This document shows, piece after piece, positions 9,132 through 15,514 of a stretch of 23,790 nt of DNA. The notes beneath the pieces are model-generated. The model ran no database searches, had not been told where the DNA came from, and worked only from the letters and a program-made list of their open reading frames with translations. Where the stretch lies: positions 1-23,790 of the IMG/VR virus record IMGVR_UViG_3300047166_000015; one strand, given 5' to 3'. Source of the DNA: a virus. Within the stretch, counting starts at the first letter, position 1. Every line of letters begins with the position of its first letter. The translations under genes and the position numbers were made by a program.

Positions 9132-9437
9132 TTGCCCTTCAATGAAGACGGCTCTCCGTCACCCACACTTTTGCAACTCGCGTCCCGGCTTGCCTTGGTA
9201 GAGAAGTCTGTCGAGGACGTGCGCCATGAGGTGCGCGGCATGGATGGCAAGATGGATACGGTGGTCGAGTTTGTGACGGCCGAAAAGGCGGTGCGGGAGG
9301 AACGGCGCCAGGCAACGCAGTATCAGGAGCAAAGCCTGAACCTGTCGCTGCAAAAGGTGGTGGCGCTGGGCACCATGATCGGCGTGGCCATCGGTGCGGT
9401 GGAGTGGCTGGTGCGGACGTTTTCGGGGCACCCATGA
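9132..9437 (+). CDS. XhlA-like holin-associated protein: coiled coil plus C-terminal membrane helix
   Basis: The start is uncertain. The frame is open from a GTG at 9096 inside the previous gene, and a TTG at 9132, six bases after the previous stop, suits reinitiation; neither has a strong ribosome-binding site. The product (~101 aa from 9132) has a heptad-like charged region (LASRLALVEKSVEDVRHEV onward), a charged stretch, then one C-terminal hydrophobic helix (VVALGTMIGVAIGAVEWLV) and a short tail. This architecture matches the haemolysin XhlA type of phage lysis proteins. The TGA overlaps the lysozyme ATG (ATGA at 9434-9437). Family assignment is by architecture, not residue identity. Confidence 0.7.
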   Translation: MPFNEDGSPSPTLLQLASRLALVEKSVEDVRHEVRGMDGKMDTVVEFVTAEKAVREERRQATQYQEQSLNLSLQKVVALGTMIGVAIGAVEWLVRTFSGHP

Positions 9438-9889
9438 CCGACACCTGGGGCATGGCCGAGATGGTCAAGCAGTTGATCCCCGAGGAAGCGGTGCGGCTGT
9501 ATGTCTATGATGACGCGACCGGCCAGGCGATTCGGGCGGGCACCGTGTGCCGCGGCAACCCGACAATCGGTATCGGGCGCAACCTGGCCGCCAACGGGAT
9601 CAGCGCGGCGGAAGCCGATCTCATGTGCGTCAACGACATCAACCGCATCGCGGCCGATCTGGACAACCGGCTGTCCTGGTGGCGCAAGCTCTCGCCCGTC
9701 CGGCAGCGCCAGATATTGGACCTTGCCTTCAACATGGGGGTTGGCGGGCTGCTCAATTTTACCCATTTCCTGGCCGCCATGCAGGCCGGACACTGGCCCG
9801 ATGCGGTGGCGGAATTGCAGGAAAGCCACTGGTGGCAGGAAGCCGGCACGCGCGGGCCGGCGATTGCCGACCGCATCCTGACCGGATAG
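9434..9889 (+). CDS. T4-type lysozyme (glycoside hydrolase family 24), phage endolysin
   Basis: The ATG at 9434 (GGGG at 9425-9428 upstream, ATGA overlap) gives 151 residues. EAVRLYVYDD aligns with the T4 lysozyme segment holding the catalytic Glu and Asp, placing them at E18 and D27. PTIGIGRNL places the third catalytic-triad Thr at T44. The C-terminal pattern (SHWWQEAG...R...ILTG) also matches T4 lysozyme. The enzyme cleaves the MurNAc-GlcNAc bond of peptidoglycan at the end of infection. There is no signal peptide or N-terminal anchor helix, so release to the periplasm should depend on the holin-like genes just upstream. Confidence 0.95.
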   Translation: MTDTWGMAEMVKQLIPEEAVRLYVYDDATGQAIRAGTVCRGNPTIGIGRNLAANGISAAEADLMCVNDINRIAADLDNRLSWWRKLSPVRQRQILDLAFNMGVGGLLNFTHFLAAMQAGHWPDAVAELQESHWWQEAGTRGPAIADRILTG

Positions 9890-10036
9890 CCCCGAGTCGT
9901 TCTGCTTTTGTTCCGCCCTGTCGCATAAATGAGGTGTGGCGCGTTAAGGTTGAACAAGTTTTCATATTTGCGCGTGACAGTCTTAAGACTTTGATCTAGC
10001 CTTGTCTTGTTACACTCCATCTTTGAGAAGGATGAC
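9890..10036 (+). promoter_or_regulatory. 147-base intergenic region with a 12-bp palindrome
   Basis: It separates the lysis cassette from the next + strand operon. A perfect palindrome, AGTCTTAAGACT, lies at 9979-9990, followed by an AT-richer stretch and an AAGGA ribosome-binding site before the ATG at 10037. The palindrome could be an operator. I see no convincing -35/-10 pair with normal spacing. Confidence 0.35.
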
Positions 10037-10417
10037 ATGACAAGAGCAATGGCAAAGCGCATCAAAGCGCTTGCGTCGAAGCACGCGCAGGCAACCCGGG
10101 TTAAACCGGCGGTGATTTTAGACGATACGTTCTTTCACATGAGTCAGCTAAAAGTTGGCGACACGCTGATTTGTTATGGCCGATGGCAGCCTTTATCGCG
10201 CTGGGTCATTTTGAATTTTGACAGCCATTACCTTGGAAAAACCGTGGGCGTCATCAAAGTCAAAAAGGTCAATGAGTTGCGCCGGTTGGGCGACATCGTG
10301 ACGGTGCGCAACATCGACACGCAGGAAATCAAGAAGCTTTCGTTTGCTTATATGAGCTATTCCGCGATCTGGCGGCTGGCGCCGGATGCCAAAGCGGAGG
10401 CGGCCGATGAAGGTTAA
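10037..10417 (+). CDS. Hypothetical phage protein (126 aa)
   Basis: The ATG at 10037 follows GAGAAGGA; an in-frame TTG at 10007 would be an upstream alternative. The N-terminus is basic (residues 1-30), followed by a region with alternating hydrophobic residues that looks beta-rich and then an acidic Ala-rich tail. I recognise no family. The basic start could bind nucleic acid, but this is only a composition argument. The stop overlaps the next gene by 11 bases, so the genes from 10037 to 12365 form one operon. Confidence 0.7.
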   Translation: MTRAMAKRIKALASKHAQATRVKPAVILDDTFFHMSQLKVGDTLICYGRWQPLSRWVILNFDSHYLGKTVGVIKVKKVNELRRLGDIVTVRNIDTQEIKKLSFAYMSYSAIWRLAPDAKAEAADEG

Positions 10418-11207
10418 AATCGGTGGCGTCGAGATCGAAATAGCGAGCGGCTATCTTAGATACGATGCGGATAGCGACACGGTGTTTCTGATGCCAAGCG
10501 CCGCGCCGACGCTCAACCATGCGCCCGCCCCGGTGCCGCGCATGGCGCCATTGCCAAGCGAGCCGACGCCGCGGAACGAAGATGGCCGCCGCCGCCCGCG
10601 CACGCCCGAACAAATTGCCGCTGCGGTTGAAGGGAAGGCGCGGGCCAAAGCCGCCAGGGCTGCGGCGGTTTATGCCGATGATCCCGACGCGCTCCGCAAC
10701 GCCAAGCGCGAGGCGGATAGGCTGTATCAAAAGGAGCGGCGGGCGGCGCTTCGCGGCAAAGGTCCAGGCAAGTCGCAAGCGCAGTTGGAAGCGTTGGCAA
10801 AAGCCAGGGTGGCAAAGGCGGCAAAGCGCGCCGCGGACGCAACGCCGGAAAGGCCGAGGAGTCTACATGGTGAATATCTGGCGGCGGCAAAGCGGGCAGA
10901 GGCCGCCATTGTGGCAACCGGCGGCGACCTGGCGCAGACGAAGGCGGAATTGACCGCCTCGGTCATCGCGTTTTTGAAAAAAGAAGAAGAGCCGGTTTCG
11001 GCGCAAATGCTGACAAAAGTGTGCTTGGGGATGTTCAAGGGCGACAACGAAAAACGCTATTTTGCGATACTGTTGGATGACTTGGTGGAACAGGGCAAGA
11101 TTATATGCGCCCTGCCCGACAAGCCCGGCGCCAAGCGTTGGTATGAAATCGCGCCCCCAAAAGCCCAAGCCCCGACGCGCCCGGCCCTGGAGACGGCGGG
11201 GACGTGA
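10407..11207 (+). CDS. Basic Ala/Lys-rich protein with possible C-terminal winged helix
   Basis: The ATG at 10407 has GGAGG six bases upstream, which favours it over an in-frame ATG at 10386. The 266-residue product starts with a short beta-like segment (KVKIGGVEIEIASGYLRYD), has a Pro-rich linker (~40-70), then a long basic helical region (~75-165). It ends in a compact domain (about 175-255: TASVIAFLKKEEEPVSAQM, then a helix and FAILLDDLVEQGKI) with the spacing of a winged-helix DNA-binding domain. The function is unknown. DNA or chromatin binding is plausible from charge and the wing-like C-terminus. Its TGA overlaps the next start (GTGATG). Confidence 0.7.
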   Translation: MKVKIGGVEIEIASGYLRYDADSDTVFLMPSAAPTLNHAPAPVPRMAPLPSEPTPRNEDGRRRPRTPEQIAAAVEGKARAKAARAAAVYADDPDALRNAKREADRLYQKERRAALRGKGPGKSQAQLEALAKARVAKAAKRAADATPERPRSLHGEYLAAAKRAEAAIVATGGDLAQTKAELTASVIAFLKKEEEPVSAQMLTKVCLGMFKGDNEKRYFAILLDDLVEQGKIICALPDKPGAKRWYEIAPPKAQAPTRPALETAGT

Positions 11208-11464
11208 TGAACGGCGTGGTCAACGAGGCGCATAACCGCATGATTGACCGGCTGCCCATGTGGGTGGTCTATCGCCCCACAACAAAGGACCATCCGGGCT
11301 TGTGGATCGCGCGGATGCACCTGACGCTGCCGGAGAACCAGGCAACGGAGGTGCATGTGATCGGCGAGACGCTGAAAGCGGTGCGGGACAAGCTGCCCAC
11401 CGGGCTCTACCCGATGCGGCGCGACCCCAACGATGACCCGGTGATTGAGGAGGTGTGGCTGTGA
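11207..11464 (+). CDS. Hypothetical small phage protein (85 aa)
   Basis: The ATG at 11207 has GGGG five bases upstream; the adjoining GTG at 11204 is also possible. The product is a single small alpha/beta domain with WVVYRPTTKDHPGLWIARMH near the N-terminus. It shares a general pattern (P-W-V-Y-...-G-W-A-R) with other small unassigned phage proteins, but I cannot give it a function. It ends in an overlap with the Cys-cluster gene (GTGA at 11461-11464). Confidence 0.7.
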   Translation: MNGVVNEAHNRMIDRLPMWVVYRPTTKDHPGLWIARMHLTLPENQATEVHVIGETLKAVRDKLPTGLYPMRRDPNDDPVIEEVWL

Positions 11465-12015
11465 GCGACTCCCTTGTGCTCTACGCGCAACCCATCCGCG
11501 GGCGGGCGTGCGGCGCCTGCCAAGTGTGCTGCGAACAGATCAGCGGGCATGAGATCGGCAAGGAGGCGGGCGTCAAATGCCGCCACCAGTTTTCAAAAGG
11601 CTGCCGCATCTATGCCAAGCGCCCCATCTCCTGCCAGTATTGGTCCTGCCGGTGGCTCTATGACCCCGACGCGGCCGGGCTGCGCCGGCCGGACATATCG
11701 GGCTACATGGTCGATCCCAAGCCAGAAAACATGATCGTGGACGGGCAGGTTCAATTTGCGTTGCCGGTGTGGATTGACCCCAAACGGCCGGACGCCCACC
11801 AGGCGCCGGAGCTACGCGCCTATCTGGAAATCGTGGCGGTGAAATATCGAATGCCGGCGATGATGCGGTTCACTCCCTATGACGGCTGGGTACTGGTGCC
11901 GCCGCAGTTGGTGGCTCACGGTGAATGGATGGAGATCAGGCTGGAAGGCCAAGCGCCGTTGCCGCCGGACGAATTTCGCGCGGCCATGGCGGCGGCGCTG
12001 GCGTCCGCGACATGA
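11461..12015 (+). CDS. YkgJ-like cysteine-cluster protein
   Basis: The GTG at 11461 overlaps the preceding stop; 184 residues. The N-terminal third carries eight cysteines, C17-x2-C20-x2-CC (23-24), C40, C48, C58 and C63, followed by WL, with RP-x2-C-Q-Y-W-S-C. This is the pattern of the YkgJ/CxxCxxCC family, thought to bind a metal or Fe-S cluster. The family is found in flagellin N-methylase relatives and many uncharacterised bacterial and phage proteins. The C-terminal two thirds is a beta-rich domain without obvious catalytic residues. The family role is poorly defined; metal binding is the secure part of the prediction. Confidence 0.85.
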   Translation: MSDSLVLYAQPIRGRACGACQVCCEQISGHEIGKEAGVKCRHQFSKGCRIYAKRPISCQYWSCRWLYDPDAAGLRRPDISGYMVDPKPENMIVDGQVQFALPVWIDPKRPDAHQAPELRAYLEIVAVKYRMPAMMRFTPYDGWVLVPPQLVAHGEWMEIRLEGQAPLPPDEFRAAMAAALASAT

Positions 12016-12365
12016 TCCGGCGCGGCCCGGGGCTCTACATCCTGGACGACGCCGGCAACCCGGTGGCGACGGATGATATGTTCGTCTGGGGCCTGTTCAT
12101 GTCGAGGGCCAAGCGGGCGGTCGCGCAAGAAATGATCGGCGATGTCCGCGTCTCAACCGTGTTTCTGGGGCTCGATCATCAGTTTGGCGACGGGCCGCCC
12201 ATCCTATGGGAGACGATGGTGTTTTGGCCCGATGAGGGCGGCGATGAGTGCCACCGCTATTCGAGCCTGGCCGACGCCAAGGCGGGGCATGAGGCGGTGG
12301 TCGCGCGGATTGAAGGGGTGGTTGAGGCGGGGTTGGGGCTGGATGAGGGGGTCAAAAGAAAATAA
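12012..12365 (+). CDS. Conserved small phage protein (117 aa)
   Basis: The ATG at 12012 overlaps the upstream TGA (ATGA), which fixes the start despite the open frame further upstream. It has the motif VSTVFLGLDHQFGDGPPILWE, then ETMVFWPDEGG and an HRYSSLADAKAGHE segment. I recognise this arrangement from many unassigned phage accessory genes, including actinophage ones. It has no membrane helix and a Glu/Val-rich C-terminal helix. Function unknown. It is the last gene of the 10037-12365 operon. Confidence 0.8.
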   Translation: MIRRGPGLYILDDAGNPVATDDMFVWGLFMSRAKRAVAQEMIGDVRVSTVFLGLDHQFGDGPPILWETMVFWPDEGGDECHRYSSLADAKAGHEAVVARIEGVVEAGLGLDEGVKRK

Positions 12366-12380
12366 ACGGCAAAACCGCCT

Positions 12381-12409
12381 AATAAGCGTTTTAGATCAAC
12401 ACGCTTATT
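12381..12409 (+). terminator. AT-rich inverted repeat, possible weak terminator
   Basis: AATAAGCGT (12381-12389) and ACGCTTATT (12401-12409) form a 9-bp stem with an 11-base loop, followed by TTAG. It lies 16 bases after the stop at 12365, in a strikingly AT-rich patch. The T-run is short, so it could instead be a protein-binding site. Confidence 0.4.
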
Positions 12410-12496
12410 TTAGGGTTTGTAATGTAAGCGATATTATAGATTTACACTTTGATTTTTGAATGTTTATTGTGGTTCGCCAAAAATAGGAGAACGGCA
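12410..12496 (+). promoter_or_regulatory. AT-rich leader of the HTH gene
   Basis: This stretch is much richer in A and T than the rest of the window. A weak promoter match is TTTACA (12441-12446), then 17 bases, then TTATTG. An AGGAGA ribosome-binding site precedes the ATG at 12497. The composition suggests a recent arrival or a regulated promoter. Confidence 0.3.
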
Positions 12497-12790
12497 ATGG
12501 CATTAAGTGATCTGGTTTATATGTCTGTGGATGAGGTGGCCGAATACGTTCGAGTGCGCAAAGATAGTGTGGCACGCTTGGTCAAAGCGGGGATGTTGCC
12601 GGCGCCGGTTTGCAAATTCGGACCGCGGAAAGCACGGTGGTATCGGCCCGATGTGGATAAGGCGATGGGTGTCGAGCCGCCGGAAAAGGACACCAGTGAA
12701 ATGGACAGCTTCCGAGCGCAGTTGGAAGCGAAAAGCAAAAAAAGACATGAAATCTGGAAGGGCTCGTTGCTTCATAAGGATTACCGCTGA
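12497..12790 (+). CDS. Small HTH protein, excisionase/AlpA-like regulator
   Basis: The ATG at 12497 has AGGAGA seven bases upstream; the frame's upstream extension lacks a ribosome-binding site. In the 97-residue product, YMSVDEVAEYVRVRKDSVARLVKAG (about 8-32) is a MerR/HTH_17-type helix-turn-helix, followed by a short wing (KARWYRPDVDKAMG), as in excisionases and AlpA-type activators. The C-terminus is charged. It is monocistronic, just outside the candidate attP, and converges on the integrase gene. It may therefore be a second recombination directionality factor, or a late or accessory transcription regulator. Confidence 0.75.
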   Translation: MALSDLVYMSVDEVAEYVRVRKDSVARLVKAGMLPAPVCKFGPRKARWYRPDVDKAMGVEPPEKDTSEMDSFRAQLEAKSKKRHEIWKGSLLHKDYR

Positions 12791-12844
12791 CTCGCGCGCC
12801 GGTTGTAATATCACGTTCGCGTGAGGCGGCATTTAGACCGTGAA

Positions 12845-12880
12845 AAAGGGGGTGGAGGCCAGATCGGTCCCCACCCCTTT
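12845..12880 (-). terminator. Strong hairpin terminator between convergent HTH and integrase genes
   Basis: AAAGGGG(G)TGG at 12845-12855 pairs with CCACCCCTTT at 12871-12880 with one bulged G, extended inward by GGCC/GGTC. Read on the - strand, the stem is followed by a run of five T, so it suits leftward transcripts from integrase. It may also work on the + strand for the HTH gene. Confidence 0.6.
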
Positions 12881-12904
12881 CCATTTCCGGGACTCAAATG
12901 CCCT

Positions 12905-12966
12905 AGAAAAATTTTCTCTTTTCAGAACAACTCTAACCGCGTATTAGACATGGTATGGGTTGTTCT
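12905..12966. other. Candidate attP core region
   Basis: This non-coding stretch beyond the integrase 3' end holds nested inverted repeats. AGAACAAC (12924-12931) and GTTGTTCT (12959-12966) enclose TCTAA (12932-12936) and TTAGA (12944-12948), which are separated by exactly seven bases. Two short inverted core sites around a 7-bp overlap is the usual form of a tyrosine-integrase crossover site. AGAAAA-A-TTTTCT (12905-12917) and the duplicated GCCTAC (13016-13021, 13024-13029) are nearby. I see no tRNA 3' end. The rest of 12791-13031 holds a TTCG-loop hairpin (12811-12824) and the terminator. Confidence 0.35.
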
Positions 12967-13031
12967 TCGTTTGTAAGTCATTGATTTTGCAGGCGTTTGG
13001 CCTTTTTTCAAATAAGCCTACATGCCTACGA

Positions 13032-14066
13032 TTACAATGGGTTATTGGGCGTTCGTCCATCTTCGTCATCCCACCTCTTTGCCATAGCCGATTTGGCCAG
13101 CTTTAACCGGTCGCGCATCTGCACGTAAGTTGCCACGCTGTTGGGGTGTTTATGCCCGCTCACGCCCATGATCTCATACGGGCTGGACCCGCTATCGGCG
13201 AGTTGCGTGCAGACCAGCTTGCGGATGCCGTGGGTGTTGATCTGGCGCTCAACGCCAAGCTTCCTTATGGCGTATCCAAGCCGGCTACTGAGGGTTTTGG
13301 GGTTGTAGGGCTGCCCCAGCTTGTTGAGCAACACATAGTCCTTGGGATCGCCCCACTTCCAGGTCACATGGTCAGTCATAAGCTCGCGCATGAAATCTGG
13401 CTTGAGCGGTATAATCCCTTGCTGTCCGTTTTTGAGTTGCTGGTGTTCGCCAATGCACTCGACCCCGCGCTCGGTGATTTGCTCCCATTGCATGGCGCAA
13501 AGATCACTGGCCCGCAAAGCGGTCGCGTAAGCCATCTGGATCACCCTGCTATAATGAACAGGCAAATGCCGCTTGCACAACTCATATTCTTCCTTTGTCC
13601 AGGTCAGCAACGTCCCGATCACTAAGTCTTTTCCCAGGTTGGTCGCTGGGGAAAATGGGATATATCCATATTCCACGCACCAGGAGAAAAACCTTGATAT
13701 GGCGCGAACAAAAACCATCCCCGCACCATGCCCTGATTTGCTTTGGCTGCGCGTGTTGGCTAAGGTTATGATGTTGTCCCGAAGGGACATAAGATGTCTG
13801 CGGTCTATGTCTTTCAACAGATGTTCCCGGCCTAACTCATCCGGGGCCGCATAGGTATCTTCAAACATCTTCATATAGCGTGCATTGTTTAGTTTTGTGC
13901 TCGCTCTAAGATTTTTCCAGGCAGGGCTTTCGCGGTACGCGGTCAAAGCCTCCATGACGGTAACGCCGCTTGGCCGCCTAGTCGGCTTGCGCGGATATTT
14001 GTAGGTTTTTACAGTGCCATTGGCAAGCGTGTGCTTTCTCTTACTTGTAGCCTTTAATCTTTTCAT
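13032..14066 (-). CDS. int: Tyrosine-recombinase phage integrase
   Basis: The 344-residue product starts at ATG 14066 behind GGAGCGG. After a basic N-terminal arm-binding segment (1-35) comes a SAM-like core-binding domain (~36-145) and a catalytic domain (~150-330). The active-site residues are all visible: R185 (ATALRASDL), K212, H279-x-x-R282 (THGIR), H305 (SGHKHP) and the nucleophile Y314 (VATYVQ). It would catalyse site-specific integration and excision at the attachment site, which usually lies beside the gene; the candidate attP is just downstream. The 5' end overlaps the excisionase-like gene by 26 bases, so both should be co-transcribed. Confidence 0.95.
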   Translation of the reverse strand: MKRLKATSKRKHTLANGTVKTYKYPRKPTRRPSGVTVMEALTAYRESPAWKNLRASTKLNNARYMKMFEDTYAAPDELGREHLLKDIDRRHLMSLRDNIITLANTRSQSKSGHGAGMVFVRAISRFFSWCVEYGYIPFSPATNLGKDLVIGTLLTWTKEEYELCKRHLPVHYSRVIQMAYATALRASDLCAMQWEQITERGVECIGEHQQLKNGQQGIIPLKPDFMRELMTDHVTWKWGDPKDYVLLNKLGQPYNPKTLSSRLGYAIRKLGVERQINTHGIRKLVCTQLADSGSSPYEIMGVSGHKHPNSVATYVQMRDRLKLAKSAMAKRWDDEDGRTPNNPL

Positions 14067-14286
14067 TTAACCGCTCCATTGCTATATCGGGGTCGCGCCC
14101 CGCCGTCACGCTACTGAAAACGGCGTCTAAGGCAAGACGGTCAAATCGCGGCGAGCGGTATCCGAGACTGTAATCCGGGGCCGGAATTTTTTTGTCCTTA
14201 ACTAGACGTTGCAACCGGTCGAGCCGCACGTCCAGATATTCCGCCGCCTGCCGCGGGCTCAACCAACGCCTGTCAAATTGCCCCAT
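14041..14286 (-). CDS. Excisionase-like HTH protein
   Basis: The ATG at 14286 is preceded by GGAAGTAAGG; an open frame continues upstream but lacks support. The 81-residue basic product begins with WLSPRQAAEYLDVRLDRLQRL (8-28), a winged HTH_17/excisionase-type helix-turn-helix, and a Pro-containing wing (KKIPAPDYSLGYRSPRFDR). It sits directly upstream of, and overlaps, the integrase gene, the usual place for a recombination directionality factor that shifts integrase towards excision. A transcription-regulator role cannot be excluded. Confidence 0.75.
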   Translation of the reverse strand: MGQFDRRWLSPRQAAEYLDVRLDRLQRLVKDKKIPAPDYSLGYRSPRFDRLALDAVFSSVTAGRDPDIAMERLNEKIKGYK

Positions 14287-14312
14287 GACCTTACTTCCCA
14301 GATCGTTGCATC

Positions 14313-14555
14313 TTAATGCTTGGTTGCTTCCATGCCGGCGGGCCGCTCCTCGGTGCGCTCGTCGGGCAGCGATTGTTGCGCCGCGTCCAGCATGACGCCA
14401 AAGCAAACATGGCAGCAGTTGCGCAGCACATTGCGCACGGGCGGCTCACCATCCTGGCTCGGCCATTCGATCAGCACGGCAACCTTGGCTTCCGGCCCAT
14501 GCTCTTCCAGCACGCCCACAAGGGCCTCAAGCAGCGCGTCCAAATTCTCAACCAT
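14313..14555 (-). CDS. Hypothetical early protein (80 aa)
   Basis: The ATG at 14555 has a GAGGAGA ribosome-binding site and overlaps the end of the upstream gene by eight bases. The product has a Leu-rich N-terminal helix (MVENLDALLEALVGVLEEHG), a short strand (KVAVLIEWP), a Cys cluster (NCCHVC) in mid-protein and a charged C-terminus. I do not recognise it. It is the last small early gene before the excisionase/integrase pair. Confidence 0.65.
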   Translation of the reverse strand: MVENLDALLEALVGVLEEHGPEAKVAVLIEWPSQDGEPPVRNVLRNCCHVCFGVMLDAAQQSLPDERTEERPAGMEATKH

Positions 14556-14850
14556 CCTGGCTCTCCTCGATCAAAGTTTGCAGTTCCGGCCCCGGTTTTA
14601 CGGCCATCCATTCGCACAATGCCACGCGCCAATCGAGCATGAGCGGCGAGTTGCCGGCGGCCTGCAAAACCGCGATGTTCCGCAGGTAATCCAGCGTCTT
14701 ATCGGCGGCGGCGGCGTGCATCCTTTCGATGGCCACGATCATAAACCGCCGGCTGTCAAAATCCTCGCGGCGCCAATGGTCGGCCGGCGTGCCATAGCCG
14801 CATAGGCGCAACACCTCATCGCGCTCCGCTGGGGCGATGAGTTGTTTCAC
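14548..14850 (-). CDS. Hypothetical early protein (100 aa)
   Basis: The GTG at 14850 overlaps the stop of the zinc-ribbon gene (GTGA), which selects it over the longer open frame that runs to 15024 inside that gene. The product is mostly helical, acidic and Trp-containing (WRREDFDSRRFMIVAIERMHAA is split by no obvious motif). It shows no transmembrane helix or metal site, and I do not recognise the family. Confidence 0.7.
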   Translation of the reverse strand: MKQLIAPAERDEVLRLCGYGTPADHWRREDFDSRRFMIVAIERMHAAAADKTLDYLRNIAVLQAAGNSPLMLDWRVALCEWMAVKPGPELQTLIEESQDG

Positions 14851-15086
14851 GCGCCTTCGCCCCGCAGCCCGGCCATGACCTTTTGCATCATCGCCATATC
14901 CTCCGGCGGCGGCGGGATGCCGGCCCAGTCCTGGGTGTATTCGCACGCATCGCACACCCAGCCGCCAGGCGTGGCGATCAGGCTGGCGCCGCAAGCGCAG
15001 GTGTAGGGGGCCATAAAGTTGCAACGCTGCACGGCGTTGAGCCGCCGGACGGTTTCATCATCCCATGGGGCGTAAATCTTGCTCAT
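14847..15086 (-). CDS. Small zinc-ribbon protein (79 aa)
   Basis: The ATG at 15086 overlaps the preceding stop (ATGA). The middle of the protein carries C30-A-C32 and C45-D-A-C48 around a short beta hairpin (GASLIATPGGWV), a compact zinc-ribbon arrangement, with an additional C22. Such small ribbons often mediate nucleic-acid or protein contacts; nothing more specific can be said. The C-terminal ~25 residues are Pro-rich then helical. Confidence 0.7.
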   Translation of the reverse strand: MSKIYAPWDDETVRRLNAVQRCNFMAPYTCACGASLIATPGGWVCDACEYTQDWAGIPPPPEDMAMMQKVMAGLRGEGA

Positions 15087-15514
15087 CCGAAATGCCTCTC
15101 AACCTTTGCCCCATCCGCGATGTCGATCAGCCGCGCCATGCGCTTTCTGATATGCTCGAAAATAGCCGGCGCGCGCACGGGAAGCTCGGCCAAGCCGGTG
15201 CCGATGCCATCTTCGGGCAGCACGATGGTTCCGCCGTTTAGCAGAAAATGTTCCAGATCATTGAAGGCGTGATCGATCTCCCGTTTGATTTCGGGGTGTT
15301 CATGCCAATCCCGATTTTTGAAAAAATCCCATTCCGCCCGGCTCGGGCGCCATTTGGTGGGGATGCCGATGGCGTTGGGCTCGCCCCGCATCTCGAACGC
15401 CTGGCCGCCAAAACCGCTGCGGCGCATGTTGTCGCCATACGCGAACAGCACATCCGGGTTAGCCTGGAGGTCGGCGCGGCGGATAAGTTTTTGGAAGATG
15501 ACGCGGCCGGTCAT
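15083..15514 (-). CDS. Conserved phage protein with GDN / GGQA / RGEPNAxGIxTK motifs
   Basis: The ATG at 15514 overlaps the upstream stop (ATGA), which rules out the long upstream extension; 143 residues. Conserved-looking blocks are YGDNMRRSGFGGQA (26-39), RGEPNAIGIPTKWRPS (43-58) and LPEDGIGTGLAELP (99-112). I recognise these from a widespread unassigned family in large and temperate phages, which I believe is catalogued as a DUF. The last block resembles the glycine-rich phosphate-binding loop of macrodomains, suggesting nucleotide or ADP-ribose binding, but this is an analogy. Its role in infection is unknown. Confidence 0.8.
   Translation of the reverse strand: MTGRVIFQKLIRRADLQANPDVLFAYGDNMRRSGFGGQAFEMRGEPNAIGIPTKWRPSRAEWDFFKNRDWHEHPEIKREIDHAFNDLEHFLLNGGTIVLPEDGIGTGLAELPVRAPAIFEHIRKRMARLIDIADGAKVERHFG

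Noticed and set aside
12880-12920. tRNA or tmRNA 3' fragment as attachment site
   Set aside because: No T-arm consensus or acceptor stem complement is visible on either strand; GGGACTC-like bases alone are not enough.
13146-13854. + strand open frames opposite the integrase
   Set aside because: They are antisense to an integrase with all catalytic residues intact and show no supporting signals.
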